The notes below the pieces were generated by a model. The model saw nothing but the letters and a program-made list of their open reading frames with translations, was not told the DNA's origin and did not search any database. Positions 24,746 through 35,774 of a stretch of 64,000 bases of DNA are shown one piece after another. This stretch comes from Lycorma delicatula (taxonomy: Eukaryota; Arthropoda; Insecta; Hemiptera; Fulgoridae). How positions within the stretch are numbered: position 1 is the stretch's first letter; the number at the start of each line of letters is the position of its first letter. The position numbers and the translations under genes were made by a program. The DNA lies in the NCBI RefSeq assembly GCF_047948215.1, contig NC_134460.1, forward strand, positions 129,743,324 to 129,807,323, read 5' to 3'.

Positions 24746-25016
24746 CACTTATTTAATATAGAGGAAAACAATTTTCAACCAATTAACAGAATTATTTTAT
24801 TATTAACAGATGTTGCAAAAGGAATCATAAAGGACCCTTATAATGAAGGTATTACATACATGGGTAAATTTTACATTACTTGATTTATCAGATGACAACA
24901 CTGTATTCAAGGTTTGCTGCAATTCAAAGTTAAAATACCTTGATATAAACTGATGTCATTACAGTGTCCATTCTTTAGATTAATTTTATTTAGCATGGCC
25001 CGTTGGTATATATAAT

Positions 25017-25104
25017 ATAAAAATATAAATTATAGATTCTGCTTACCAACAATTGTAAATGTATACAATTGTTGGTAAACAGAATCTATAGTTTATATTT
25101 TTAT
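25017..25104. ncRNA. 41-bp near-perfect hairpin, candidate small-RNA precursor or mini-MITE
   Basis: Arms 25017-25057 and 25064-25104 pair over 41 bp around a 6-base loop (aatgta). There is one G-U wobble and one C-A mismatch. Such a stem could be processed as a hairpin RNA, but it is longer and more perfect than a typical miRNA stem. It could equally be a small palindromic repeat. No promoter evidence is visible. Confidence 0.35.
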
Positions 25105-28100
25105 CCATTCTTTAATCAAACAATAGATTTGATACATATTGTTGTAATTAATGTATTAATATATTGTGTATATATTTAATATGTTTTTAAGTTTCAGTCT
25201 ATTCAAGGTGTTTAGATTAGTGCATTCTGAATAAAACTTTTCTGCTGTTATTATTGTCATTACAGACACATTAAATTTGACAAGCTTAAAATATTAAACA
25301 ATCAGTAGAGAACAAGACAGACAGTAATTATAACACATCATCAGTATTTTTCTGAGGTTGATGTGCTGATATCCAACTGTTTATTTAGCTCAGTGAAGAA
25401 GACAGTAGGAATCAAATTCACCCCTCACTTTTCCTCAATAAGCATGGCATGATATGCTTGTTTTTACTGAGAATTATCCGTGCTACTTTTTTTCAGTAAT
25501 GTTACAACTGAAGTCAGGCCATCTACAACCATGACAGTTACAGGTTGCTAACAAGCATACAAACTCTTAATTACATGAATTGAAAGAACCAGATTATGAA
25601 AGCATTTACAGGATTATCATATGTTTTGACATTTTATTGATGAAAACTGAATTGAGGAGCAGGATTGTGTTTATTTTAATGAAACTTGAGTTTACCTTAA
25701 CCGCTCTGTTATTTGTCAAAGTGCCAAATATGATGTAGTGAAAATCATATGTTTCACAAACTATGATTACAAACATATAAAATTTTTGTTTAAAATTCAA
25801 TCCTCCAATACTGTGTAATATGTGTATTATAAACAGTATTTCACAGTATTACTGTGTAATTCTTGTTTTATAAATTAAATTTATTGTAGCATACTCTAAG
25901 TTTATTGCGTTGTTAGAGAAAAATGAATATGAATTTGGATTCAATAAGATAACAACAATAGCTATAATGTAAAAATTTATCACTTTGTCTCAAAGACTTA
26001 TGGCTATCATGAGATCTTCATAGCTTAAATCACCAGATTTTCTTCTTTGTGGATATCAAAAAGTGAAATGTGTAAGAACTGTTATAAACTTGAACTTGAC
26101 AAACAGAAAAATATACTTGACATATAGACAAACATATACTTGACAAACAGAAAAATAACATTAACATTATAATTGGTTGCTGAAAATGTCATGAAACAAG
26201 AAAAAACCTTCATCCAGATAAGAGGAATCACTCAATATCTACACACAAATACAGGTATTTGTAATCTATATATTAATTTAATATATTAATTTGTAATCTA
26301 TATTTCAATTTTAGCCTTTGATTTTGATAACATTATATTTTACAATATTCAAGCATAATGGTAGTTTCCCAGTGAAAAATCAATAGGTAAAAATATTAAA
26401 CAGAATTCTAACAACCTACCTATTTACACCAAGTGGAGTGTTAGTGTTGCCTCTTCATTGGAAAGGTTTTATGTTTATATCCTTGTAAGGAATGATATTT
26501 TGCACATACTAAAATGTTTGTCATTCTTCCTCAATATAAGTAGTGACTGTTACTGGATGCTTACCCAGAGATGGTAATGAAAATGATAAACCACTTTGTG
26601 TTCTAAAATTTATTAAAAGTAAACTTCTCGTAATAAATAAATAAATTAACTGTTGTTAAAACAAAATAATTTTGTTCATTATTTAAATTGTTGTTTTCCC
26701 CATTTACAATTAAATTTATTGTGTCATTTGTTTAATTTATTTGATCACAGAACAGATGATGAGGTTTTAAAATTAAGTTAACGTTTCATTCTGAAGAAAA
26801 TAACAAGTGAATAGCTAATTTCTTACAAGGACACAATGTGAGATGAGTTTAATTACACTTTAATCTAAACCATGAAAACTTGTCTTGCGACTAAAAAAAT
26901 TATTTAGAATATTCTAATATGTGATTCAGCTAACATACATATTCTTATGTAAAACATTTGTTTAGAGAAACCAAGCTATTGTTACATAATGTCATTCATA
27001 TGTTTAATGTGAGTTGGTAGAAAATTATCTCAATATCAATTTAACAGTTGAAAATAAAAATGTCAGACTTCATTAAACCAAAAATAAATATCAACATTAA
27101 CCAAAAAGAGGTGGTAAGTTAATTATTAAGAGTAACTTTCTCTTAATTTTCAACAACTCGAATCAAGAAATATTTTAATTAGAATTGAGATTTATGTAAA
27201 AATTCTTATTTAAAGAATAGATTCTCAGCTTTTGAAGTAAAGTTTCATCAGTGTGATCAACTTGATATCATAAAATAATTATGATAATCAAATATTAATG
27301 CAATAATACTATTAAAACTTTATTATAGATCAAATTAGGGAGCTGAGTGGACCCAAAATTTGTTTATTACTAATAATTTTATATTTTTTCTTATAGATGC
27401 TGGACACAAACAAATTTAATTTCATCTGCTTTACTTAATATCACTGTCTTTCTTGGTTAATAAAAATTATTGGCATTAATAAGTAACGAATTTCTTTGCA
27501 AGTATTTGGTCAGCACAGTTCAGTTCAATTGTAAATTTATTATTATTTGAATAGATTGTCTACCCGTTAAACTTACATCTTCCTTTAGGGAATTAAATTT
27601 TCTAAAATGTTGATGTTTATAATAATAGTAATGTCCAATTTAATTATGACTTTCTTTAAACTTATAAGCTTCCTTTAAAGCTTATAAAGTCATTTATCAC
27701 AATATTATAAAACAGCAATTAATTCTAAAAGAGCATAATAATCATTTGAAGTTTTGAGCTTTACTGAAAGTAGCTGTTTAAAACTTAATTCTAAATGCAA
27801 ATTTGGTTTAAATAAAATTAAATTTACAAAGAACTGTATTCTTCCAGATACAGCAAAAATTAAAGCTGTAGCTAAATCTAAATGTCTTACCAATTAAAAG
27901 ATATTCATACTTTACTCTGAACTGTCATGATTTCAGCATTCAGAGATTTTTTTAAAAAAAGAAGTTTATTGTTGTGAGAATTGAGTATCATTTAAAAATT
28001 ATGTTTTATCTTGGACTTTATTTACATATAAATTTTAAATGTTAGAGAAGGCTTTTAGATCCTTGTGTTGGAATCCTTATGTTACCAGTAGTGTCATAAG

Positions 28101-28109
28101 CTATGTATA

Positions 28110-28110
<1 letters not shown>
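25105..28110. other. AT-rich non-coding DNA
   Basis: No gene recognised. Open frames at 25606-25800 and 27705-27893 (minus) are short and match no family. 25330-25560 is slightly less AT-rich and may be an old repeat. Confidence 0.4.
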
Positions 28111-28111
<1 letters not shown>

Positions 28112-28151
<40 letters not shown>

Positions 28152-28167
28152 TAGTAGTAGTAGTAGT
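28112..28167 (+). repeat. Compound microsatellite (GT)n-(AGT)n
   Basis: A GT run (28112-28149) passes directly into GTA trinucleotides. Confidence 0.95.
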
Positions 28168-29784
28168 GGAGATTTGCTGATTGAAACACAAACTTTAATG
28201 AACTGTTAGCATCTATCACTGTGTGAACTGGGTTTGAACTGAATGATTCAAATCAGTTGAATGAATAATATTACAAAAATAACAGAATTAAATTTACATA
28301 AAATAATATTAAATAAATTTAAAGAAATTCTGTTTAATAATAATAATGAGCTTCCCATGGGGACTGCGTGTGAGGCTAGAGTGATGAGGTGATGCGAGCA
28401 CTTTGTGCGAGGCATTTTTTATTTCTGAAAAGGTGTCATTTATTAATATGAATTGTGTATTTTCACTTATGTTAATGACATTAATAAAACTGCATTTATT
28501 CTTGAAATATTTTTTGCCCAAAAAGGAGTTGATCTATTTAGGGTGTATGTTTGTTCCACTGTAGAACTCAACAGATGAACCAATTTAGATGTATGAACTT
28601 ATGTTGAAATTCTTACATTACTGGAGTGTTGTTGGGTATATAATAAATATGAATAAGTATGTGTGTGTATATATATATATATATGTTTGAAAACTTTGAA
28701 AAAAAAATTATGCTATATACAAAATTGTCACCTGCATGCTCTTTAATTATCCTATATTGTATATTAAAGAGCACTGGTTTTTTTGGGTTTTTTTTTTTTG
28801 GCAGTTGTGTTTTTAATTTTTTTCTTTTATTATTACTACATCTGTATCAAATTTATTTCATTGGAGACTAAATATTTATCTGTAAATAGAAGATTTAAAG
28901 TCTCTGCATAAGTACCAACTTAGTTGCAAGGAGTGTCTGAAGTTCAAAGTTACTAATTTAAATCTGTACATAAAATATGATTGTACAGTCTTTATGATCA
29001 AATGCTCTGTTAAGAGCAGATGTAAAATCTTGTAACAGAAATCCAGTGAATGAATTTGATAATTTAGTTGTAAATTAAGTTAATGTATGCTACAGATAAA
29101 TTGGCAATAATATAGGATAATTTTTTTAAATTAAGGTAAAGTCATCTTTAGACCTATTATTAAATTTTTATGTTATTGATAAATAATGGCTGGTCAATAA
29201 ATCAGATCTTTATAATCACATTTAATTTTACTGGAATTTCATCAAGGAATTCATTTAATGGAATATAATTGTTTATTGACTGAATAACATATTTAACATG
29301 TTCAATCATAGTCAAAAGTCCATAATATTTAATGATGGTTACAAATTTATATTATGCAAAATTATTTACTACATCCTAATAAAATGGATATTTTAATTAT
29401 TTTAAATAAAATAAAAGTGCTAACAAATGAAATATGTGTAAAAGAACAGTTAAGAAATGACATAAAAAAATTGCACAACAACAAAGTAAACAAAACTTAC
29501 TTTCCTTTTATTTTATATTTAGTTCTTTTTCTACAGTTTCAAGCAATACAAGAAACATTCATATTTTTTCAATTTCTTATAAATAAATTCAAAGGTTATG
29601 GGTCTGTCTGTCTGTTTGCAACAGCAACACTTGAGAACCAACTGACTGATTGCTTTGTAGGATTGACAAATTTGTAGGATACATTCTTGTAATTCCACGT
29701 ATAAAAACAGTTAAATTTATTTGTAAGCTAATTACATTTTTTTTTAATTCATTCACTTAATAGAAAGATTGAGTGGAACATTTT
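28168..29784. other. AT-rich non-coding DNA
   Basis: A short TA tract lies at 28669-28684. The open frame at 29354-29677 includes a gtctgtctgtct stretch and is not convincing as a gene. Confidence 0.4.
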
Positions 29785-29841
29785 ATTTTTTAATCTGGAA
29801 AATGGAAAAATCATGTATTGATTTTATTGAAAATACAATTT
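29785..29841. repeat. 57-bp direct repeat, left copy
   Basis: Starts attttttaatctggaaaatgg and matches 30553-30609 with about four differences. A LINE fragment lies between the copies. Confidence 0.85.
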
Positions 29842-29885
29842 TTTTTATTTTTTATCTTTCTATTTCTCAATAGAAAAGTGTGAGC

Positions 29886-29898
29886 AATTTTTTTCCCA
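29886..29898. repeat. 13-bp target-site duplication, left
   Basis: aatttttttccca is identical to 30540-30552 and flanks the LINE 3' fragment. Confidence 0.75.
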
Positions 29899-30539
29899 TC
29901 GTGAGGAAGTGGTCCTGTGCCAGTTACGGTTGGGGCATACGAGGATCACACACGAATATTTAATGTCAGGAGAAGACCCACCCCTGTACACACGATGCAA
30001 CTGCCGCATGACTGTACACCACATCGTCGTGGACTGCATATGTTATGCGGCGTTGCGTTGTCAGTTTAATATACCCAGCAGCATTTGTGATATCTTGTGC
30101 AATGATGGCGGGATTTTGGAACGGATGTTTCTCTTTTTGCATAGTACTGGATTACTCCAAAGGATTTAATATACTCATATATGTTTTTCTGTAAGGAGAG
30201 TTTTTTAATAATTTTAACCTTTATTTTCGATTTGATTTTTTAGTTCTATGTGTTTAATTTTACTATCCAGGGAGGGGATTTTTGCACAACCCATCGGAGT
30301 TAGGTAAGTTTTTATACTTACTTTATTCTATTATTTTATCAACTTTAGCTGTGATATTTGTTTTGGGTTTTATTTTGCCTTCTTGGGTTGTTTTAGTAAA
30401 TTTTTGTTATATGATTAATATTACGTTTACACCTTATATGGTTTATTATTTTGGATTTATTTTACCCTTTTAATAATAACTACTGGGTAACTACTATGAT
30501 AACGCCCAGGCGTTTTTCACCCACAAACAACAAAAAAAA
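29899..30539 (+). mobile_element. 5'-truncated LINE insertion (3' end of pol plus 3' UTR)
   Basis: An open frame from about 29900 to 30169 encodes the C-terminal tail of an RNase H-bearing LINE polyprotein. It has LCQLRLGHTRITHEYLMSGE and a Cys/His cluster, CNCRMTVHHIVVDC, ending GLLQRI before TAA. About 360 bp of 3' UTR and a 10-A tail (30532-30541) follow. A perfect 13-bp target duplication bounds the insertion, as target-primed reverse transcription leaves. The uninterrupted frame and exact duplication suggest a younger insertion than the other LINE fossils here. RT and RNase H were never copied in. Confidence 0.8.
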
Positions 30540-30552
30540 AATTTTTTTCCCA
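30540..30552. repeat. 13-bp target-site duplication, right
   Basis: Exact partner of 29886-29898; its first A residues overlap the poly(A) tail. Confidence 0.75.
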
Positions 30553-30609
30553 ATTTTTTAATCTGGAAAATGGAAAAATCATATACTGATTTTATTAAAA
30601 ATACAGATT
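30553..30609. repeat. 57-bp direct repeat, right copy
   Basis: Partner of 29785-29841. It adjoins the right target duplication. Confidence 0.85.
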
Positions 30610-31660
30610 TTTGTGTATGCTGTTAGCGCTGTAAAAGTCATTCTTAACATTAATTTTTTTTCTTGATGACATGAATATTACTTCCATTTTTTGTTTCTTA
30701 TGATTCTTCAAAACCTTTAGAATAATTTAGAGAAAGTCAGGACATATTTTTAAGATTATAGATTTATATTAAGATTATAGATTTTATTAAGATTATAGAA
30801 TGATAAATACATGGAAGAGGACAAGCTTTACATTTGCCATAATATCGAAGTTCAGAAAAGATTCTGATTATTTGTTTCTTAATTTGAATCCATTTACCCT
30901 AGAAAATTGAATCGTAGAAAAATGTTTTTAATATTATTATTCTAACTTTTTAAAAATAGTAATTTTGGTGAATTTTTGCACATTTCTTAAATGTAAATTC
31001 TCACTTTAGAAATGAAGTAATGGTAATTATTTTAATCAGTAGAAATTTTGTCTAGTTGACAAATAGTAGAATTTTAGAATATAATGATACTTTTTTTGCT
31101 GGTAAGGCAGTTAAAAAAATTTTTTATTATTTTTTATTAAATAATGATATATCTAAGGAGGGTTTATTTACAGTATTGAACGCAAGCTAAAATGCTATGT
31201 TTATGTTTAAAAACAAAGGGTCAATTTCACCAATATTGTGAATTTTTGTAGAGATTCATGATGCTTTTAACAATAATTAAAAGGTCAGTGTTTTCTGCCA
31301 CAAATACTGACGCGCTTCCGTTTCTATAATTAAATGAAAGAAACAAAACTGGGCCAAAAATGTATTGAGGAATATTTTCTGTAGCTGCTTATTTAGAAGA
31401 GTGGAATTTACCAATTGTGTGATTCATTATAGAATTCTGTTTTCTTAATCTATTTTCTGCCTTAACTTAATTAAAGGCAGTAAGTTTGTAATTCTTCACA
31501 CTCAAGACATTCCCTTATTTGTGTAAGGGCTTGATGTTGGTTTTTAATTGAAAAAGAAATTTCCCTTGTTCTAAATACATGTTATATAACTTTGCACTTA
31601 AAGACAATAGAAAGCAAGAAATGTTTTAAATAATACAGTCTGGGAAATTTTGTTTTCATT
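30610..31660. other. AT-rich DNA, nothing recognised
   Basis: A short local duplication (attatagattt) lies near 30755-30790. No gene. Confidence 0.5.
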
Positions 31661-31859
31661 AAAAAGGTGATTTTCATGACTTCATTTTCTATAATTAGAA
31701 AAACAATGAATGGGATTTATGATGGTTTAATAACTGGAGAAGTAATTTATAAAGTTATGGATGATATTGAACTCCTTGAATATTATATATATTACCTTGT
31801 GTTAGAGGAATCCAAAAGTAACTGCAAGAAAAAATTAAGCTTGAAAATGATATAACAGT

Positions 31860-32137
31860 TCAAAAGGTGAATATAGAATGAGTATAGAGAGGAAAACTGA
31901 AACAGAATGATGGAATAGATACCAAAGCTAAGACATAGGAAGAATCTAAAAGAAACGTGGATAAGTTTTAAAGTAATGGAGAATATTTTGAAAAAATGAC
32001 TAAAGAATAAAGTGAAGATTGTCATGAATGGAAGAAAAAAATGAGTATCTGAGCCAAAGAATACATTAGAAGCATAGGTAATGTACAATTGCCCTACATG
32101 AAAAGAAATTTTAAGGTGCTAAGATGCATGAGATAAG

Positions 32138-32169
<32 letters not shown>

Positions 32170-32178
32170 CTTATCTCA

Positions 32179-32250
<72 letters not shown>

Positions 32251-33450
32251 GTAAGAATAAAGCTGGAGTAACTTTTAATAGCATAAGTTTATAACTCTAT
32301 TTTGTGATTGAATTCCTTTAACAAAGAAATAGAGGAATCACTTGGAGATATTAGTGCAAAGAAGGTTATAGAAATGATGAATCTATAAAGCATTAAAGTT
32401 AAATATTTTTAGTAAGAATATAGAAAGCATGGCAGACCAACTTAATGTAGAATGATAAAAAAATATTATTATTCTAATTTTGAAAAATTGGGGATCAGTT
32501 GACCATTAATAACAGAACACAGTAGTTATATACTACTGATGAGATGAACAGTAGTACTAAAAAAACATTTTAGGATTTTGGAAACAAGAACGACTAAGCC
32601 AGAGTTTAAAGAAAAGATCAAATTTTGAGTTTTAGCTAAACAGGACCATATTTGAATAAAAAGATTAGGAAAGGTTTATAGGGGAAAGTAAGAGACTGTA
32701 TTTATCCTTTATTGATCTGAAAATAGCATTTGATGCAATGTCTGAAGTAGAAATGTACTGGTTCTTAATAGAGTTGTAATTGTCTATAATTAATTAGTAA
32801 AGGGTTTGCAAAATGCGTACAGGATTACAGAAGAAATAGTAAGATTAAATAGAGATATATCAATAATTTTTAAATGAAGTCATGAAAAGGGGATAACAAC
32901 TCAGGTCTTCAATTGTTTATCATTATATTAAAATATTGCAAAAAGTAAAGTTAGGGTTTAAAGAATGTGAGATCTGTACACTTCCAAAACTTATTTTTAG
33001 CAATTAACAATTTTGATAAAAACTAGTGTGGGGTAACTACAAAGAGAGACTGAAGAAGTATGCAATATAATTACAGAAGTCAACCAGAAATATGAGCAAG
33101 GTGATGAAAACCTATTGGAAAGGAAAGATATGAAGTCAACTTTAAGGGTAAAGTAATATAGTTGTTACATTTCATAAAACTGAACTGGATTGTTCCTAAA
33201 AAGAATTTCTGTTTAATTATTGCAGTAGACTAGTGAGAAAGACAGGAGGAAAACAAATAAATTAGTGAGACAAAGGGATGAACATTGTTGGAAGAAATAA
33301 AAGAAAACCATAGTTTAGATAATTTGAAAATGTAGTCAAGAGTGAATAAGAACACAATAGTGAAAGTGATGCTCAAAACAAAAAGTGAGAAAGAAGAAGG
33401 AGAGATGGAGATCAGCGGCAGGAAAGGAAATTTTATTTCAGGAAAACAAA
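31860..33450 (+). pseudogene. Old LINE reverse transcriptase remnant
   Basis: The plus strand is purine-rich and decodes, with many stops, into a decayed RT. The best landmark is LYLSFIDLKIAFDAM at about 32695-32740, matching the RT motif FIDxxKAFD that holds the first catalytic Asp. A later stretch (around 33030-33100) reads LQRETEEVCNIITEVNQKYE, like the segment after the YADD box. The YADD box itself is not recognisable. Upstream, 31860-32100 reads as charged linker. A TA/GA microsatellite block (32125-32248) interrupts it. The clade cannot be assigned. Confidence 0.5.
32125..32248. repeat. Palindromic TA microsatellite followed by (TA)n and (GA)n
   Basis: 16-bp arms tgcatgagataagtat / atacttatctcatgca (32125-32140, 32167-32182) enclose a TA run. 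A further TA run to 32220 and a GA run to 32248 follow. Confidence 0.9.
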
Positions 33451-33849
33451 TGTCCATAATAAAAATGAAAAAGTTGGTCAACAAGACTAAGTAGAGAGAG
33501 TTTAAGCTAGTTTCAAGATAATGTAATGGCAGAAGGGCATAAAAATAAAAAAAAATTAATATTTACTTTGTGTTTCAGAGGGATACTCTACTACTATCTT
33601 TGCAAATTGGTCGCTAGGTGAGAATACAAAGAAGATATTAAAATAAGGAACACAAATAACAATGACTAGACAAATTTAGCAGGAGCAACCCAACAGTCAT
33701 CATTAACACTGAGAAATTGAATAAAGTTTTTTTTATTATATTCATGAAAACAACATTATAGAAGTGCAATCAGCAAACCACAGTTAAAGAAATAAAAACT
33801 CCATATACATTATATCATGTAATACAATACAATGAACACATAAAAACCA

Positions 33850-34262
33850 AAAAGAGTCAGTATTTTCCAACCTCCAAACAGGTAAAATCACAAATCAACT
33901 TCATGGGGATTTTCTGACTTCCCCCCCAGGTATGAACATTATTTGTGGTAACCTTTCCATTAAGATAAATTGTTAACTGATCACTAAACAGTACAATCAA
34001 GGAAGTCGTTGTTTTCATGCTGCAACATTTAGACTGCAAAGTTAACATGCACAGCGTAGGCTTCAAACCCTGTAATAGCTGTAAACAGTGTGGATGCATT
34101 TCTAAGCTTTCCTTAACACATTCTACACTGGCCTACCTACTCTGTGGCTGGCCTTCCTGACAAATTTTTCTAAAACTATGCAGAAAAGACTCCTTGACAT
34201 GTTCAAAATGTTCTTCAAACACCACCCTTGTACTCTTCCCTGTAGACAGCGATTCCATCATT
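33850..34262 (-). pseudogene. Tc1/mariner-like transposase fragment (copy 1)
   Basis: Minus-strand remnants read LIVLFSDQLTIYLNGKV, then NNVHTWG, matching the first catalytic block (FSDEATFHxxGxVNRHNVRIWG) of a DDE transposase group common in insect genomes, often annotated with an N-terminal DUF4817-type helix-turn-helix. Upstream pieces (HPHCLQLLQGLKP) fit the preceding linker. The Asp of FSD is kept and the following Glu is changed to Gln. The catalytic second half is absent. Confidence 0.6.
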
Positions 34263-34389
34263 TCAAGTGATTATGCCATTGATAAATGTTATTGTCATTA
34301 AGAGAATTACAATTAAACTATCTGTGGAATACAAATTGAATAGTGACTATAGATTTAGCAACTGCAAAAGTTGGAAGGTTTCTTTGTCT

Positions 34390-34640
34390 GTTTAGGCTCT
34401 GAAACCACCATAAGGTATTACTTCAGAGGATGATATGTATGAATGTAAATGAAGTGTAGTCTAGTACAGTCTCAGGTCAACCATTCCTGAGATGTGTAGT
34501 TAATTGAAACGCAACCACAAAAGAACACCAGTATCCACAATCTAGTATTCAAATCCATATAAAATTAACTGCCTTTACTAGGATTTGAACCTTAGAACTC
34601 TTGACATCCCAACTTCTGTAGGGGAAGAAGCCCACCTTGT
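34390..34640 (-). repeat. SINE-B, nearly full body
   Basis: On the minus strand it has the B-box-like head end (ggttcaaatcctagtaaagg), a middle containing gattgtggatactggtgttc, and a tail with catcctctgaagtaatacct and taaacag. The tail is shared with SINE-A. The 5'-most part of the head is lost near 34612. Confidence 0.65.
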
Positions 34641-34910
34641 GATGATTCCAGTCACCACACCCCCTCCCATTCATGGGTTTTAACCAGAGTCGTCTTATAG
34701 ACCATCAACTGATTACACCTCACAGTAATAAGCCAGGCCTCGGTTGGGGTGCCTCTGATTGTAAATGCCATGTTAGACATTTACATTGGTGATTTTTAAC
34801 TCAGCTTTTGCCTTCACTGCAGGCCTCGTATGGACATAGAACTCTTCACTTTGAAATCAGCTGATTTGTGATGACAAGTTCACCAGTAGACCAAGTCGAA
34901 AGGGTATCTG
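34641..34910 (-). repeat. SINE-B head plus unrelated repeat body
   Basis: 34815-34905 on the minus strand is a SINE-B head (cttggtctactggtgaac, aatcagctgattt). It continues into a different, GC-richer body (34640-34815) with aaacccatgaatgggagggg and tcatcacaaggtgggctt. This may be a third SINE type or a chimera. Confidence 0.45.
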
Positions 34911-35764
34911 TTCAGAAGTAGCCTTCTTTGCTAGTGGTAATGTGAAATGAAAATGCAGAGGTTTAATCTATGATCATGTGTGCAATTAAAAACTGCCCTT
35001 TTCTCTCTTTTATTCTATTGTTAAATCAGTGCTGAATTCCTCACCCAAGAAACATTATAACAAATTAAAATCCCTATATATCTTTTTTTGTCTACCATTT
35101 ATGACATATTTGACAGTTTAACAGTAACGTAAGGTGCTGTTTGGCCATAAGCTTAGAACACTTCCTAATTTAAAATGGGCATTATAATAAAACATAAAAA
35201 GAAAATAGGCTTTCACAATTTTGTTGTAAGTGTAAACCAATGATTACAAGCATCCATTTAAAACGAAAAGAACATATAAATAAGTGAGATTCAGGAAGAT
35301 ATCAAATATATTATAATGATTACAGGTTACTTAATATATTGAAGTTCATAATTTAATCAATCTACAGAGGTAGACAGTGATTCTCTAGCTTGCCCTACTA
35401 TCTGTGCTAGAAGTGGTTTACAAGGTTTTTTATACCCACATTCTATAACATATTAAAGATCAGTTTCACTCTTGACAGTAATCTACACTTTTCAGTTGTT
35501 GCTGTTTGATTGGCGATGGTGGCTCATTAATTCCAAAAGGAGTCTGACTTGATTTACCTGTCGAATTCTAGATGGTATGTACCTTTTCCCTTGGCTCACA
35601 ATGAATATCAAGCTCAGAATATTTTATTATTTAAATGTACTTTCAGGCTTGGAAGATACTCAGTGGGTAATAATTGTGATTTTATTATCAAAGATTAGCA
35701 GATTGCAAATGATGTAATAAATTTTTACAGAATAGAAAGTGTCAGTAGCCAACTTTATGTTACA
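34911..35764. other. Non-coding DNA, nothing recognised
   Basis: No gene or recognised repeat. Confidence 0.5.
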
Positions 35765-35774
35765 CTGACATTGC
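35765..35774. repeat. 10-bp target-site duplication, left
   Basis: ctgacattgc is repeated exactly at 37542-37551 and flanks the ORF1-type LINE. Confidence 0.7.

Noticed and set aside
29354..29677. 107-codon open frame
   Set aside because: Low-complexity composition and a GTCT microsatellite; no homology recognised.
29785..30609. 57-bp repeat as a very long target duplication
   Set aside because: A perfect 13-bp duplication lies directly at the LINE ends and explains the insertion better.
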